A stretch of 40,460 nt of DNA from Pyrinomonadaceae bacterium (GTDB taxonomy: Bacteria > Acidobacteriota > Blastocatellia > Pyrinomonadales > Pyrinomonadaceae), in contig JALHNX010000027.1 in NCBI GenBank assembly GCA_022843305.1, forward strand, positions 1 to 40,460, written 5' to 3'. Both the position numbers and the translations under genes were made by a program. A model generated the notes under the pieces. That model was not told the DNA's origin. It searched no databases and saw only the letters and a list, made by a program, of their open reading frames with translations. This document shows, in pieces, positions 30,184 to 38,185 of this stretch (the stretch's first letter is position 1; every line of letters starts with the position of its first letter).

Positions 30184-31584
30184 ATGATTTTACGAAAACA
30201 CGCAAAAAACGGATCGGCAGCCGACGCGCTGGCGAACGAAATCACCTTTAAGTTTCTGCCGACACTTAAAACCTTCGAGAAGGACGGCAAGAAATACTGC
30301 CGCCTGACCGCCTCGTCGAACGCCGAGGATCTGGTCGGCGACATTATGAGCGTCAACGCGCTCAAGCAGATGGAAGCGCAGGCGGTCGGCACGGTGATGT
30401 TCATGAATCACTCGACGAACGTTCCCGAAGACGTTTTCGGCGCGATTGTCGAAGCCGAACTGAAGGAAGAACCCGTCGAACTGCCGCTCGGCAGCGCCAA
30501 GGTTTTCGTGCTTCATTATCTGGTCGAGGTCGAAGAATCGAACGAACGCGCGGTCAAATGCTGGCAGATGATCGAGAGCGGCAAAAAGCTCGGCGCGTCC
30601 GTGACGGTTCTCGTCAAGGATTCAAAACCGAACCCGAAACGCAAAAACGGGATCATCATCGAGGATGTTTATTATCTCGAAACGTCGCTCGTCGGCATTC
30701 CCTGCAATCAACTGTCGTGGGTTTACTCGGCAAGCAAGGCTTTGGAACTGGCGGGAAAACGCGCCGCCAAAAACGCAATCGCGGAAGCTGAAAACGCTCC
30801 GCTCGACAACAACAACGGAGAAACAGCTATGTCAATCGAAACAAATAAAACCGCGGTCGCCGCCGGTGAAATTCCGGGAGAAGCCGGTCAATATTTTGCC
30901 CGCACGATTGCGGCGATCGCGGTCTATAAAACGATCGGCGAACAGATCGCGGCGAAAGCGGAAAACATTCAGATCCCGGAAGTCGTCGCCAAGGGAATGT
31001 TCAACGACATTCTCGCGCAGGAACCCAAATTATGGGAATTGTTCGATATTCTGTGCGAGGTCAAATGGAATCTGATGAGCCAGAAGCGCAATCTGGAATA
31101 TCTCGGACAGACGGATTTCAGCGCGATTCTCGCCGCCTGGGACGAAGCGCTCGACGAGTTCAAAGCGGCGGCGGTCGTCAGCTTCAAATACTGGGGCGAT
31201 TTCGACGCGGACTCGATGCTCGTTTTCTACTCGCTCGATCTCCAAAAATCTTTTGAAAGTTTAGCGGAAGTTTACGAAAAATCTTCCGACGAAAACGTGC
31301 GGTCGCAAGTGCGCGAAACGGGCGAAAAACTGCTCGAACTTGCCAAACAGATCGGCATCGTCAAAACGGCTGAAACGGATTCCGAACCGGCAGCGATTCA
31401 GATACCGGATGCGACCGACGAGCAAATCGAAAAATCCCAGAAATTCATCGAGCTGCAGAAATTACTCGATGAAATGACCGAAAACTACGAAACCGCGAAA
31501 GCCGGGTTGAAGGTTGCGGGTAAGCTGATGGACACACAACTTCGTCAGCCGCTCGAAACCGAAGGAACGCCAGCGACCTCGTAA
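30184..31584 (+). CDS. Prohead protease, fused to scaffold-like C-terminus
   Basis: A 466-residue protein. Residues 1-185 fit the HK97/XkdF-type prohead protease: H76 in FMNHSTNVPEDVFG, S139 in LGASVTVL and YLETSLVGIP near 165. The remaining 280 residues are helix-rich and acidic (for example EVYEKSSDENVRSQVRETG), as expected of a scaffold that is then cleaved. Such fusions occur in many siphophages. It sits between portal and capsid genes. No ribosome site of strength is seen before the ATG. Confidence 0.8.
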   Translation: MILRKHAKNGSAADALANEITFKFLPTLKTFEKDGKKYCRLTASSNAEDLVGDIMSVNALKQMEAQAVGTVMFMNHSTNVPEDVFGAIVEAELKEEPVELPLGSAKVFVLHYLVEVEESNERAVKCWQMIESGKKLGASVTVLVKDSKPNPKRKNGIIIEDVYYLETSLVGIPCNQLSWVYSASKALELAGKRAAKNAIAEAENAPLDNNNGETAMSIETNKTAVAAGEIPGEAGQYFARTIAAIAVYKTIGEQIAAKAENIQIPEVVAKGMFNDILAQEPKLWELFDILCEVKWNLMSQKRNLEYLGQTDFSAILAAWDEALDEFKAAAVVSFKYWGDFDADSMLVFYSLDLQKSFESLAEVYEKSSDENVRSQVRETGEKLLELAKQIGIVKTAETDSEPAAIQIPDATDEQIEKSQKFIELQKLLDEMTENYETAKAGLKVAGKLMDTQLRQPLETEGTPATS

Positions 31585-31649
31585 GTTGTCGAGTTTTGGA
31601 AAAGCAAAAAACACAAAACCAATAATTTAAGAGGAGCAAAATAAATACT

Positions 31650-33158
31650 ATGGACAAAGAATTAAAGGATATTCTGGACGGACTCAATAATTCCGCCCAG
31701 CAGCTTGCCAAATCCGCCGGCGTGAAAACCGCCGCAAATACGAATCCGCCCGCAGCGACACCGAAAACGGCGGAAGAACTCGAAATCGAGTCGAAAAAAC
31801 TGACTTCGAAAACGATGGACGCGGTATTTGAAGACCCGCTTCGCAAAAACTTCGAGCGGCTCGCCAAAGCGTCTCCTTCGCAGTTCGGTTATCTCGGCGC
31901 GATGAAAACGCTCGAAGATCCGTACGCCTTTATCCGCGCTCAAAAAGCAGACGGCAGTTACCGGATCAAGAACGCCGACCTCGACCTGATCATCAAGGGC
32001 ATTCTGGCGATCAACGCCGAAGACCCGGAAGCGCACGGCGCGACGAAGCTCGTCGAATGGGCGGAAAAATCCGGCAATCCGGCAGGCACCATGCAGGGCG
32101 CGTTCGAACAGGCGTTCAGCCAGAAATCGTTCGGCGACAACACGCCGATCGTTCGCAAAGCGGTCGATTCGACCGTCGGCGCGGCGCTCATCCGCACGGA
32201 CATCGAGCCGATCCTGCGCGAGGCGTTTAACCGCGTTTTCCCGGCATACGAGATGTTTCCCAAAATTCCCGCGAACGGCATTAACCACACCTGGACGCAG
32301 CAGACGGCTTACGGTTCGGCTTCGCTGCTGGACGAGCTCGGCGATTACTCGGCAGCCGCGTCGAATAACACCTATTCGCGCGTCGCTACGACGAACATCG
32401 CCGTCGCCGCGTCGCAGCGCGAGATCGGATTGAAAGCGATGTTCGCATCGCAGCAGTCGGGAATGAGCTTCAATCTCGGCGGCAATAACAATCTCGAAGT
32501 GATGGGCGCGCTGATCGCCATCGCCAACGTCATTCAGGGACAGATCTTTCAAGGCAATTACTCGGTCGCTGCGAAAACGCTCGACGACGAAGACGGATTG
32601 ACGAATACGAAGGGCTTCGACGGCTTCCGCCAGCAGCTCAAAGGTTCGGGCTATTCAATCAACAAAGGATCGGACACTTATCTGACGGTGCTTCGCCGCG
32701 CGGTCGGTCAGTTGTTCGACGCGGGCGCGAACATGAATGAGGTTGCCGTGTTCCTTTCGATCGGCGCGCAGAATGCACTCGACGCGGAACTCGAAACCTT
32801 CTACCAGTATCTGAAATCGGAATCCGGGAATGCCACGCCGACCAATTTCAGTGCCGCCGGTCTCTCGATGCTCAACGGCATCCTGGCACGTCTGAAAGCG
32901 GTTCCGGCGCAGGCAACGCAGGGTAACGGTATCGGTTACTACACCTATTCGGCAGCCGCGACGGAAGACATTTACGTGCTCGACCCGAACGGAACGGCTT
33001 TGCCCTACATCGGCAGCCCGTCGCCGACGATTCTGGAACTTCCGACCGGCTGGGGCAACCATCTGTCAAATACATATGTTCCGTTCCTGATGATCGGAAT
33101 GGCGATCTACGTCAAACCGTTCAACCGGAAAATCCGCATCGCGCAGACCACTATCTAA
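31650..33158 (+). CDS. Major capsid protein (HK97 fold)
   Basis: A 502-residue protein with AGAGGAGCAAA upstream. The N-terminal 140 residues are a delta-like helical arm. The body (from about residue 170, TVGAALIRTDIEPILREAF) is typical of HK97-fold capsids, with the conserved SLLDELGDYS and VAVFLSIGAQNA regions, and ends PFLMIGMAIYVKPFNRK. It forms the head shell. A terminator follows, so high-level expression of this part is separated from the downstream genes. Confidence 0.85.
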   Translation: MDKELKDILDGLNNSAQQLAKSAGVKTAANTNPPAATPKTAEELEIESKKLTSKTMDAVFEDPLRKNFERLAKASPSQFGYLGAMKTLEDPYAFIRAQKADGSYRIKNADLDLIIKGILAINAEDPEAHGATKLVEWAEKSGNPAGTMQGAFEQAFSQKSFGDNTPIVRKAVDSTVGAALIRTDIEPILREAFNRVFPAYEMFPKIPANGINHTWTQQTAYGSASLLDELGDYSAAASNNTYSRVATTNIAVAASQREIGLKAMFASQQSGMSFNLGGNNNLEVMGALIAIANVIQGQIFQGNYSVAAKTLDDEDGLTNTKGFDGFRQQLKGSGYSINKGSDTYLTVLRRAVGQLFDAGANMNEVAVFLSIGAQNALDAELETFYQYLKSESGNATPTNFSAAGLSMLNGILARLKAVPAQATQGNGIGYYTYSAAATEDIYVLDPNGTALPYIGSPSPTILELPTGWGNHLSNTYVPFLMIGMAIYVKPFNRKIRIAQTTI

Positions 33159-33184
33159 ACAGCGGTTTGTGCTGTTCGTTTCGA

Positions 33185-33219
33185 GGAAGTGAAGCGTCAA
33201 AAACTTCACTTCCCTTTTT
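33185..33219 (+). terminator. Terminator after capsid gene
   Basis: GGAAGTGAAG (33185-33194) and CTTCACTTCC (33204-33213), perfect ten-base stem with a nine-base loop, then CTTTTT. It would limit read-through from the capsid gene. Confidence 0.8.
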
Positions 33220-33241
33220 CAATAAAAAAGGAGAAAAAGCT

Positions 33242-33493
33242 ATGAAAGTTTTAAGAGGCATCGGGAACGGTTTGCTGACATTCGTCGGAAGCGTGCTGAC
33301 GCTGACGCTGAACAGCGACGGTTATCTTTCGATTAACGGTAAGCGCATCTATTTTTTGACGACCGCGATCACCGCCGACACGACGGTGACGACTGCGCCG
33401 GCTGGATCGTTCGCCGTCACGACGCATGCGACCGGACGGGCAAGCATCTTCCGTTCGGATGCCGCCAAGTGGCAGTTTTTGACTAACGCTTAA
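33242..33493 (+). CDS. Small head decoration-like protein
   Basis: An 83-residue protein with AAGGAGAAAAAGCT before the ATG at 33242; an in-frame start further up at 33167 overlaps the terminator and is not used. It is strand-rich (VGSVLTLTLNSDGYLSI) and ends SIFRSDAAKWQFLT, a pattern seen in phage head-fibre or decoration proteins. Position directly after the capsid gene fits. Function inferred. Confidence 0.6.
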   Translation: MKVLRGIGNGLLTFVGSVLTLTLNSDGYLSINGKRIYFLTTAITADTTVTTAPAGSFAVTTHATGRASIFRSDAAKWQFLTNA

Positions 33494-33547
33494 TGCGTCA
33501 GAATTTTTTTACGATTGATATTTTTGTTAATTTAAGGAGAAAAATAA

Positions 33548-33835
33548 ATGTCCAATACAAAACCCAAGGAACAACCCAAATCTGAAACGCCGGAGAACAA
33601 ATTACCGGAAGATGAAACGCCGGAAACAAAAGAAGTGCGGGACGAAAAAGCTGTCGCCCCGGTTGCCGAACCGGTTATCAAGCGCGGCTGGCAAAAAGTT
33701 CACGCGAAGGGCTTTGTCGGCAATTACAAGGGAGTCGTTTTCGACGATGAGGGAATTTGCCCGCGCATCACCGACGCGACCCTGGAAGCTCTGCAAGCCG
33801 ATTATCCCGGCTTGAAGGTCAAGGTCATTGACTAA
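33548..33835 (+). CDS. Hypothetical protein with Pro/Glu-rich N-terminus
   Basis: A 95-residue protein with AAGGAGAAAAATAA before the ATG. Residues 1-45 are disordered, rich in Pro, Glu and Lys; residues 48-95 are a small folded domain (GFVGNYKGVVFDDEG). It overlaps the next gene by one base. Possibly a connector or head accessory. Confidence 0.6.
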   Translation: MSNTKPKEQPKSETPENKLPEDETPETKEVRDEKAVAPVAEPVIKRGWQKVHAKGFVGNYKGVVFDDEGICPRITDATLEALQADYPGLKVKVID

Positions 33836-34521
33836 TGGCTGTTGACCCGAATCTTTTCGGAACCGCTTATCTCGATGCCGAATCGTTCCGCGACATGGCG
33901 GGGCTTTTCGGTGTCGGGATGGCTTTTTGCGATTACCCGGCAACGAACGACGGCAACGCGAAACTCCTGCGCGTCCTGCAGGCGGCATCGCGCGCGATTG
34001 ACGCTTTCTGCGCAAAGGATTTTGCGCCCGCCGACCGCAGCGAACAGCACGCGCTCGATCTGACGACCTGGCAATTCAAGGTCAATCGCCCGCCGGTTAC
34101 GGAGATCGTCTCCTGCACGATCCGCTACGCCGCGGACGGCACGATCACCATCCATCCTTCAAAAATCTACGTCAACAACCAGCAGCGTTTCTGCGAGATC
34201 ACCCGCGATCTCGACGGCAGCCTGATGATTCTCGAAACCATCGGGACGGAACTGCGCGAACCGCAGATCGAAGTCGTGTATAAATCGACGCAGGACATTC
34301 CGATGCACGTCAAATTAGCCTGCGGATTTCAAGCCGGGCATCTCATCAATTCCGGGTTCGCCGACAAGGTTTTGCCGCCGAATTTCGGGAAAATAGATAT
34401 GGGCGGATTGAGCGTCAACAATAAAAAGGGTTATCGTTCGAGCGAGGAAATGAGTGCCGGTTCGTTCAGCCCCGATGCCGAACGGTTATTGAAGCAGGAG
34501 ATCAATTTTTCGGTTGCTTAA
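33835..34521 (+). CDS. Head-tail connector protein (gp6-like)
   Basis: A 228-residue protein that begins at the last base of the previous stop. Residues about 10-110 fit connector proteins: LLRVLQAASRAIDAFCAKDF, then strands with PPVTEIVSCTIRY; the rest is strand-rich and ends with a helix. Such proteins form a ring under the portal. The order after the capsid genes supports this. No exact family name is claimed. Confidence 0.65.
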   Translation: MAVDPNLFGTAYLDAESFRDMAGLFGVGMAFCDYPATNDGNAKLLRVLQAASRAIDAFCAKDFAPADRSEQHALDLTTWQFKVNRPPVTEIVSCTIRYAADGTITIHPSKIYVNNQQRFCEITRDLDGSLMILETIGTELREPQIEVVYKSTQDIPMHVKLACGFQAGHLINSGFADKVLPPNFGKIDMGGLSVNNKKGYRSSEEMSAGSFSPDAERLLKQEINFSVA

Positions 34522-34537
34522 ATATTTGATAAATCAG

Positions 34538-35347
34538 TTACATTGTATCGAACGGAGAAACAATGTAGCAGTTAAATTCCTCAGAATGAAGACAAATACC
34601 ATCAATCAACGATCCAATGAACTGTTCGGGTTTCACATTGCGACAATTAGTAACATTTTCATAATTTGGAACGCCGAAATAAGTATAATGGGTATAAAAT
34701 GGGTATCCGGTATAAAGCGTGAATATAAAAGTGTCCCCGAATCTGGTTTGGCGATATTCATGTCGTAAGCACGAATCGACCAACTCTTTGGTAACTTTTG
34801 ATAAACCCAAAACACATCCATTTTCATCTTCGTTTTCACTCCAACCTAAAGGAAGTCCCTTTGTAGATAAAACACCATGAATAACATTTACGGATATTGA
34901 ATCTATCGTTTCTTTATCTTTTGAGGTGATCTTTAAATAAGCATTTTTGAAAATGTAGAAATAACCATAAGTAAAATTCTCATTTTCTTCTGCTGTTTGG
35001 AGTTCATAAGCCGCCCTCGCCTCGCCTTCTATTTGCGGGTCCGAAGTCGGCTCGTCAACTTCAGGCAAATCAGTTTCATAGCCTCCGTACGAAAAGGTTT
35101 CGTAAACGGCATCATATTCTTTGTAGATTTTATTTGGGACACCCAAAACATTTTTCATAAATTCGATACTGCTTCCCGGTCCAAGGGAATCGAAAATAGA
35201 TGAATCAATAATTCTTTCTATGTTTGGGAATCTGACAACCTTTTGTTTTTTTTCCTTACTTTTCTCCCTTACAAATAAATAAATTTGCTCTGCCATTAGT
35301 ACAATGGCACCGCCTGCAGCCCCGATAAGGATTGTATTTATGTCCAT
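34538..35347 (-). CDS. Membrane-anchored protein of unknown function (moron)
   Basis: About 269 residues from the ATG at 35347; an in-frame ATG at 35437 is possible but the promoter lies between. The N-terminus has one membrane segment (TILIGAAGGAIVLMAEQIYL) followed by basic residues. The soluble part is acidic with many Tyr and Phe (ETFSYGGYETDLPE, FTYGYFYIFKNAYL). AT-rich and on the - strand between connector genes, with its own promoter, hence a moron. Envelope or exclusion function is possible but not shown. Confidence 0.65.
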   Translation of the reverse strand: MDINTILIGAAGGAIVLMAEQIYLFVREKSKEKKQKVVRFPNIERIIDSSIFDSLGPGSSIEFMKNVLGVPNKIYKEYDAVYETFSYGGYETDLPEVDEPTSDPQIEGEARAAYELQTAEENENFTYGYFYIFKNAYLKITSKDKETIDSISVNVIHGVLSTKGLPLGWSENEDENGCVLGLSKVTKELVDSCLRHEYRQTRFGDTFIFTLYTGYPFYTHYTYFGVPNYENVTNCRNVKPEQFIGSLIDGICLHSEEFNCYIVSPFDTM

Positions 35348-35356
35348 AAAAACGAA

Positions 35357-35384
35357 ATTGTATATTGATTTTGAAAAATGTAAA
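35357..35384 (-). promoter_or_regulatory. Promoter of the - strand moron
   Basis: On the - strand TTTACA (35379-35384) and TACAAT (35357-35362), 16 bases apart. The -10 box ends 10 bases before the ATG at 35347, so the leader would be about three bases. Confidence 0.55.
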
Positions 35385-35484
35385 AGAAGATATGAAATTG
35401 ATTCAAAATGATTATTATTTCGCAAGATTACGCTCATTTATTAGAAGTAACAATTAACCTTGCAAAGTTGCTACTTTTGCAGAT

Positions 35485-35910
35485 GTGAGTTTTGCTTGTG
35501 TTCAAAATTACCTAGCCGCCCAGTTTTACACGTTCCAGCCGAAGAACGGTGAATGCCGTTTCCTCGCGCCGCCGAACGAGGAAGAAACGAACGACCAGGG
35601 ATTCGTGTCGGACTCGTTTACGCCGCGGACGGGAAGTTTTTTTCAATGCTCGTGGATGCCGAAAAAAGCGGATAAATCTTCGGACGACACGCTGATCGCC
35701 GAGCAGACGCGCTCGACCGCAATTTATGAGATCACCGTCGCGCAGACCATCGAAGGCGCGGCGATTGTTTGTTTGGCGTCGGATCGCGTCGAACTGCGCA
35801 CCGTCATCGGCGACGCAAATTCGGTCATTACCTGCGAGATTGTCCGGCGCGTCAATCAGAACAATGCGGCGTGGCTGATCTACGCCGTCGATCCGGACGA
35901 TAACTCTTAA
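35485..35910 (+). CDS. Head-tail joining protein-like
   Basis: A 141-residue protein from GTG at 35485, without a ribosome site. Strand-rich, with SFTPRTGSFFQCSWMP, AIYEITVAQTI and a Val-rich end. The order, size and fold resemble head-closure or head-tail joining proteins (SPP1 gp16 or lambda-type). The - strand moron lies directly upstream and may have displaced the old start region. Confidence 0.6.
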   Translation: MSFACVQNYLAAQFYTFQPKNGECRFLAPPNEEETNDQGFVSDSFTPRTGSFFQCSWMPKKADKSSDDTLIAEQTRSTAIYEITVAQTIEGAAIVCLASDRVELRTVIGDANSVITCEIVRRVNQNNAAWLIYAVDPDDNS

Positions 35911-35920
35911 GTGAAGAATT

Positions 35921-36265
35921 ATGAGAGTCGTCAGAACATCACGCGGAAAACAGATCATCGCCGCGACCGAACGAAACGCCTTCCGGACGATCGCCGGCGC
36001 GGTCGAAGACGGTTTGCAGGAAATGCAGCGCCGTGTGCCGGTTGACGAAGGCGATCTCGAAAGCACTTTGCAGAAACGCGACGACGGGCAGGGACACGGA
36101 ATGCTGATGGCGGGCGGTCCGTCGCAGATCTCCGATAAGTTCGTCGATTACGAGCTGCACGTCGAATACGGGACGGACGATCAGGCGGCGCAGCCGTTTT
36201 ACCGTCCGGCGGTCGAGGTCGTAAAAAACCGCATCCGGCGCGATATGCGCATTACCGATAAATAA
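35921..36265 (+). CDS. HK97-gp10-like head-tail/tail protein
   Basis: A 114-residue protein with the family signature: MQRRVPVDEGDLESTL, then VDYELHVEYGT and QPFYRPAVEVVKN. HK97 gp10-like proteins act at the head-tail interface or as tail completion proteins in siphophages. It shares a base with the next start (ATGA). Confidence 0.8.
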   Translation: MRVVRTSRGKQIIAATERNAFRTIAGAVEDGLQEMQRRVPVDEGDLESTLQKRDDGQGHGMLMAGGPSQISDKFVDYELHVEYGTDDQAAQPFYRPAVEVVKNRIRRDMRITDK

Positions 36266-36600
36266 TGACTGAAGAGCGGACAAATTTTCTGATAGTTCTC
36301 GTGCGCGGCGGAAATTTTTCGACCGTCTGGGAATTATTTCAGGACGAGGAAATGACTGCGCCCGCCGATCTTTCGGGAAAATCTCCGCGCATTCTGCTGA
36401 ATTTCGGCGACGATGAGCAAATGGAATGGACGGTCGCGGGCGGCGAGCTGACGATCCTTTCGCCGGCGACGGACGGGAAACTGCAGATCGCGCTTTCATC
36501 CGCCGAGATCGCCGTGCTGACCTTCAAGGCGGCGAATTGTTTCTTTTTTCTCGACGGCGAGGACGAACTTTTATGTGAAGGAGTGGTGAGGGTCAAATGA
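36265..36600 (+). CDS. Small beta-rich fibre-associated protein
   Basis: A 111-residue beta-rich protein (LIVLVRGGNF, then PADLSGKSPRILLNF and LCEGVVRV). The pattern of a strand, a P-x-D-L-S/T-G stretch and a final GxVxV strand resembles small phage proteins found before tail-fibre genes. Coupled to the next gene (ATGA overlap). Function not established. Confidence 0.5.
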   Translation: MTEERTNFLIVLVRGGNFSTVWELFQDEEMTAPADLSGKSPRILLNFGDDEQMEWTVAGGELTILSPATDGKLQIALSSAEIAVLTFKAANCFFFLDGEDELLCEGVVRVK

Positions 36601-37016
36601 GCGTCGCGGCGATTAAAATCACAAATGAAGCGCGGGTGAGCGTCGTGCGCATTCCGCTCGGTCCGCGCGGCGCTGACGGTGCTCCGGGCAATTCCCTGCC
36701 GACCGTTTATTTCGATTACGGCGACGCGACGCCGGCGGTCATTTATACCGCGCCCGCCGACCAGATCATCAAGGCGATCACTCTGATCGTCATCATCCCT
36801 TTCAACGGCAGCGGGGCGGCGGTTTCCATCGGCACGGATGCCGATCCCGAACTTTTAATGAGCGAAGCGGAGAATCTGCTCACGGGTATCGGCAGCTTTG
36901 AAACCGATCCGAACGAAACGATCTCCAGCGGGACGGCAGTCAAGGTTTTTATCACGCCGGGTGCGGGAGCGACCGCCCGGCGTTGCGGAGTTTTGATCGA
37001 ATACGCGACGGCGTAA
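36597..37016 (+). CDS. Fibre-like protein with short collagen-type stretch
   Basis: A 139-residue protein. GPRGADGAPG is a short Gly-x-y (collagen-like) repeat near residue 22. The C-terminal beta domain (about 45-139; starts with DYGDATPAVIYTAPADQI) ends VLIEYATA and resembles the C-terminal domain of the next gene. This is the layout of a small trimeric fibre or tip protein. Confidence 0.6.
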   Translation: MSVAAIKITNEARVSVVRIPLGPRGADGAPGNSLPTVYFDYGDATPAVIYTAPADQIIKAITLIVIIPFNGSGAAVSIGTDADPELLMSEAENLLTGIGSFETDPNETISSGTAVKVFITPGAGATARRCGVLIEYATA

Positions 37017-37036
37017 ATTTTTAAGGAGAAAATACT

Positions 37037-37690
37037 ATGGCTTTAGGCGATAAATGGAAAAAAATTCGGGGGATCGTCGGCACGATCTTTCAGCTGGGTT
37101 TGGGCGGACCTAACCTGAAGAACAATTCGGGCACGATCCAGACGAGAAATGCGGCGGACAGCGCGTTTGCCAATCTGCACACGCAGGAATTGTTTCTCAA
37201 TGACGACGATACCAATAAGGTGACGATCAAGGCGCCGGACGCGCTCGGCGCGGATTACACGCTGGAGCTTCCGGCGGACGACGGCTCGCCCGGACAGGCG
37301 CTGACGACGAACGGCAGCGGAGTTTTGGAATGGCAATCGGTCGATACCGGAAACGATAAGATCATCACCGATACGACGGCACTTGCTTTCGGTTCATCGT
37401 CGCCGGTGACGATGTTCACGCTGCCGGCGAACGCCGTCATCTGGCGCATTCGGGGGATCGTTGATACGGCTTTTAACGGCACCGCGCCGACGGCTTCGAT
37501 CGGCATCAGCGGAACGACATCGAAATATATGGCGGCAAACGAGATTGACCTCAAAACGGTCGGGATCTATGAAGTTGAACCGGGGATCATTCCTGTCGGG
37601 TCAACCGAAAACCTGATCATCACCTACGCGGCTGATTCGTCATCTGCCGGAGCCGCGCGCTTTATCGTCGAATACTCGATTCCGAGCTGA
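37037..37690 (+). CDS. Fibre-like protein
   Basis: A 217-residue protein with AAGGAGAAAATACT before the ATG. The middle has the phage fibre phrase LELPADDGSPGQALTTNGSG, ending in LEWQ. The C-terminal 110 residues (from AFGSSSPVTMFTLPANAVI) form a beta domain that seems to repeat the one in the upstream protein, ending FIVEYSIPS. Probably a trimeric fibre segment. Confidence 0.65.
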   Translation: MALGDKWKKIRGIVGTIFQLGLGGPNLKNNSGTIQTRNAADSAFANLHTQELFLNDDDTNKVTIKAPDALGADYTLELPADDGSPGQALTTNGSGVLEWQSVDTGNDKIITDTTALAFGSSSPVTMFTLPANAVIWRIRGIVDTAFNGTAPTASIGISGTTSKYMAANEIDLKTVGIYEVEPGIIPVGSTENLIITYAADSSSAGAARFIVEYSIPS

Positions 37691-37693
37691 TAG

Positions 37694-38185
37694 ATGGCTA
37701 ATAAATGGCTTTCAAATCTGATCGGCACGAAGCTCACGGAATTCCGGATTCGGCTCGCCAAATTCGATTCCGCCGGGCTCAGTGCTGACCGCACTTTCAC
37801 GCTGCCCGATCTTGCCGGGACGCTCGCGCTGCGTTCCGATGTCGTCCTTTCAAAAAGCGTTTCGGTCGAAACTCCGACCAACGCCGAAGACATTTCGCTG
37901 TTTTACACGGACGTCGCGATCACGATCACCAAAATGATCGCGGTGCTCGTCGGATCGAGCACGCCGTCGGTGACCTGGACGATCCGGCATTCGACAGATC
38001 GTTCGGCGACCGGAAACGAGGTCGTAACGGGAGGAACGACGACCACTTCGATGACTACCGGTTCGGTCGTCACATCTTTTAACGACGCGACGATCCCGGC
38101 GAATTCTTTTGTCTGGCTCGAAACAACCGCGCAGAGCGGAACTGTCGGACAGATCAACGTCACGCTTAATTACACGAAGGACTAA
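37694..38185 (+). CDS. Fibre-like protein
   Basis: A 163-residue protein three bases after the last gene. The N-terminus (MANKWLSNLIGTKL) is similar in style to that of its neighbour. FTLPDLAGTLALRSDV is a fibre-type phrase, followed by a Thr-rich beta domain (VVTGGTTTTSMTTG). Overlaps the next gene by one base. It is probably part of a three- or four-gene fibre set. Confidence 0.6.
   Translation: MANKWLSNLIGTKLTEFRIRLAKFDSAGLSADRTFTLPDLAGTLALRSDVVLSKSVSVETPTNAEDISLFYTDVAITITKMIAVLVGSSTPSVTWTIRHSTDRSATGNEVVTGGTTTTSMTTGSVVTSFNDATIPANSFVWLETTAQSGTVGQINVTLNYTKD

Noticed and set aside
31662-32552. 296-codon - strand frame
   Set aside because: Antisense to the capsid gene; no motifs.
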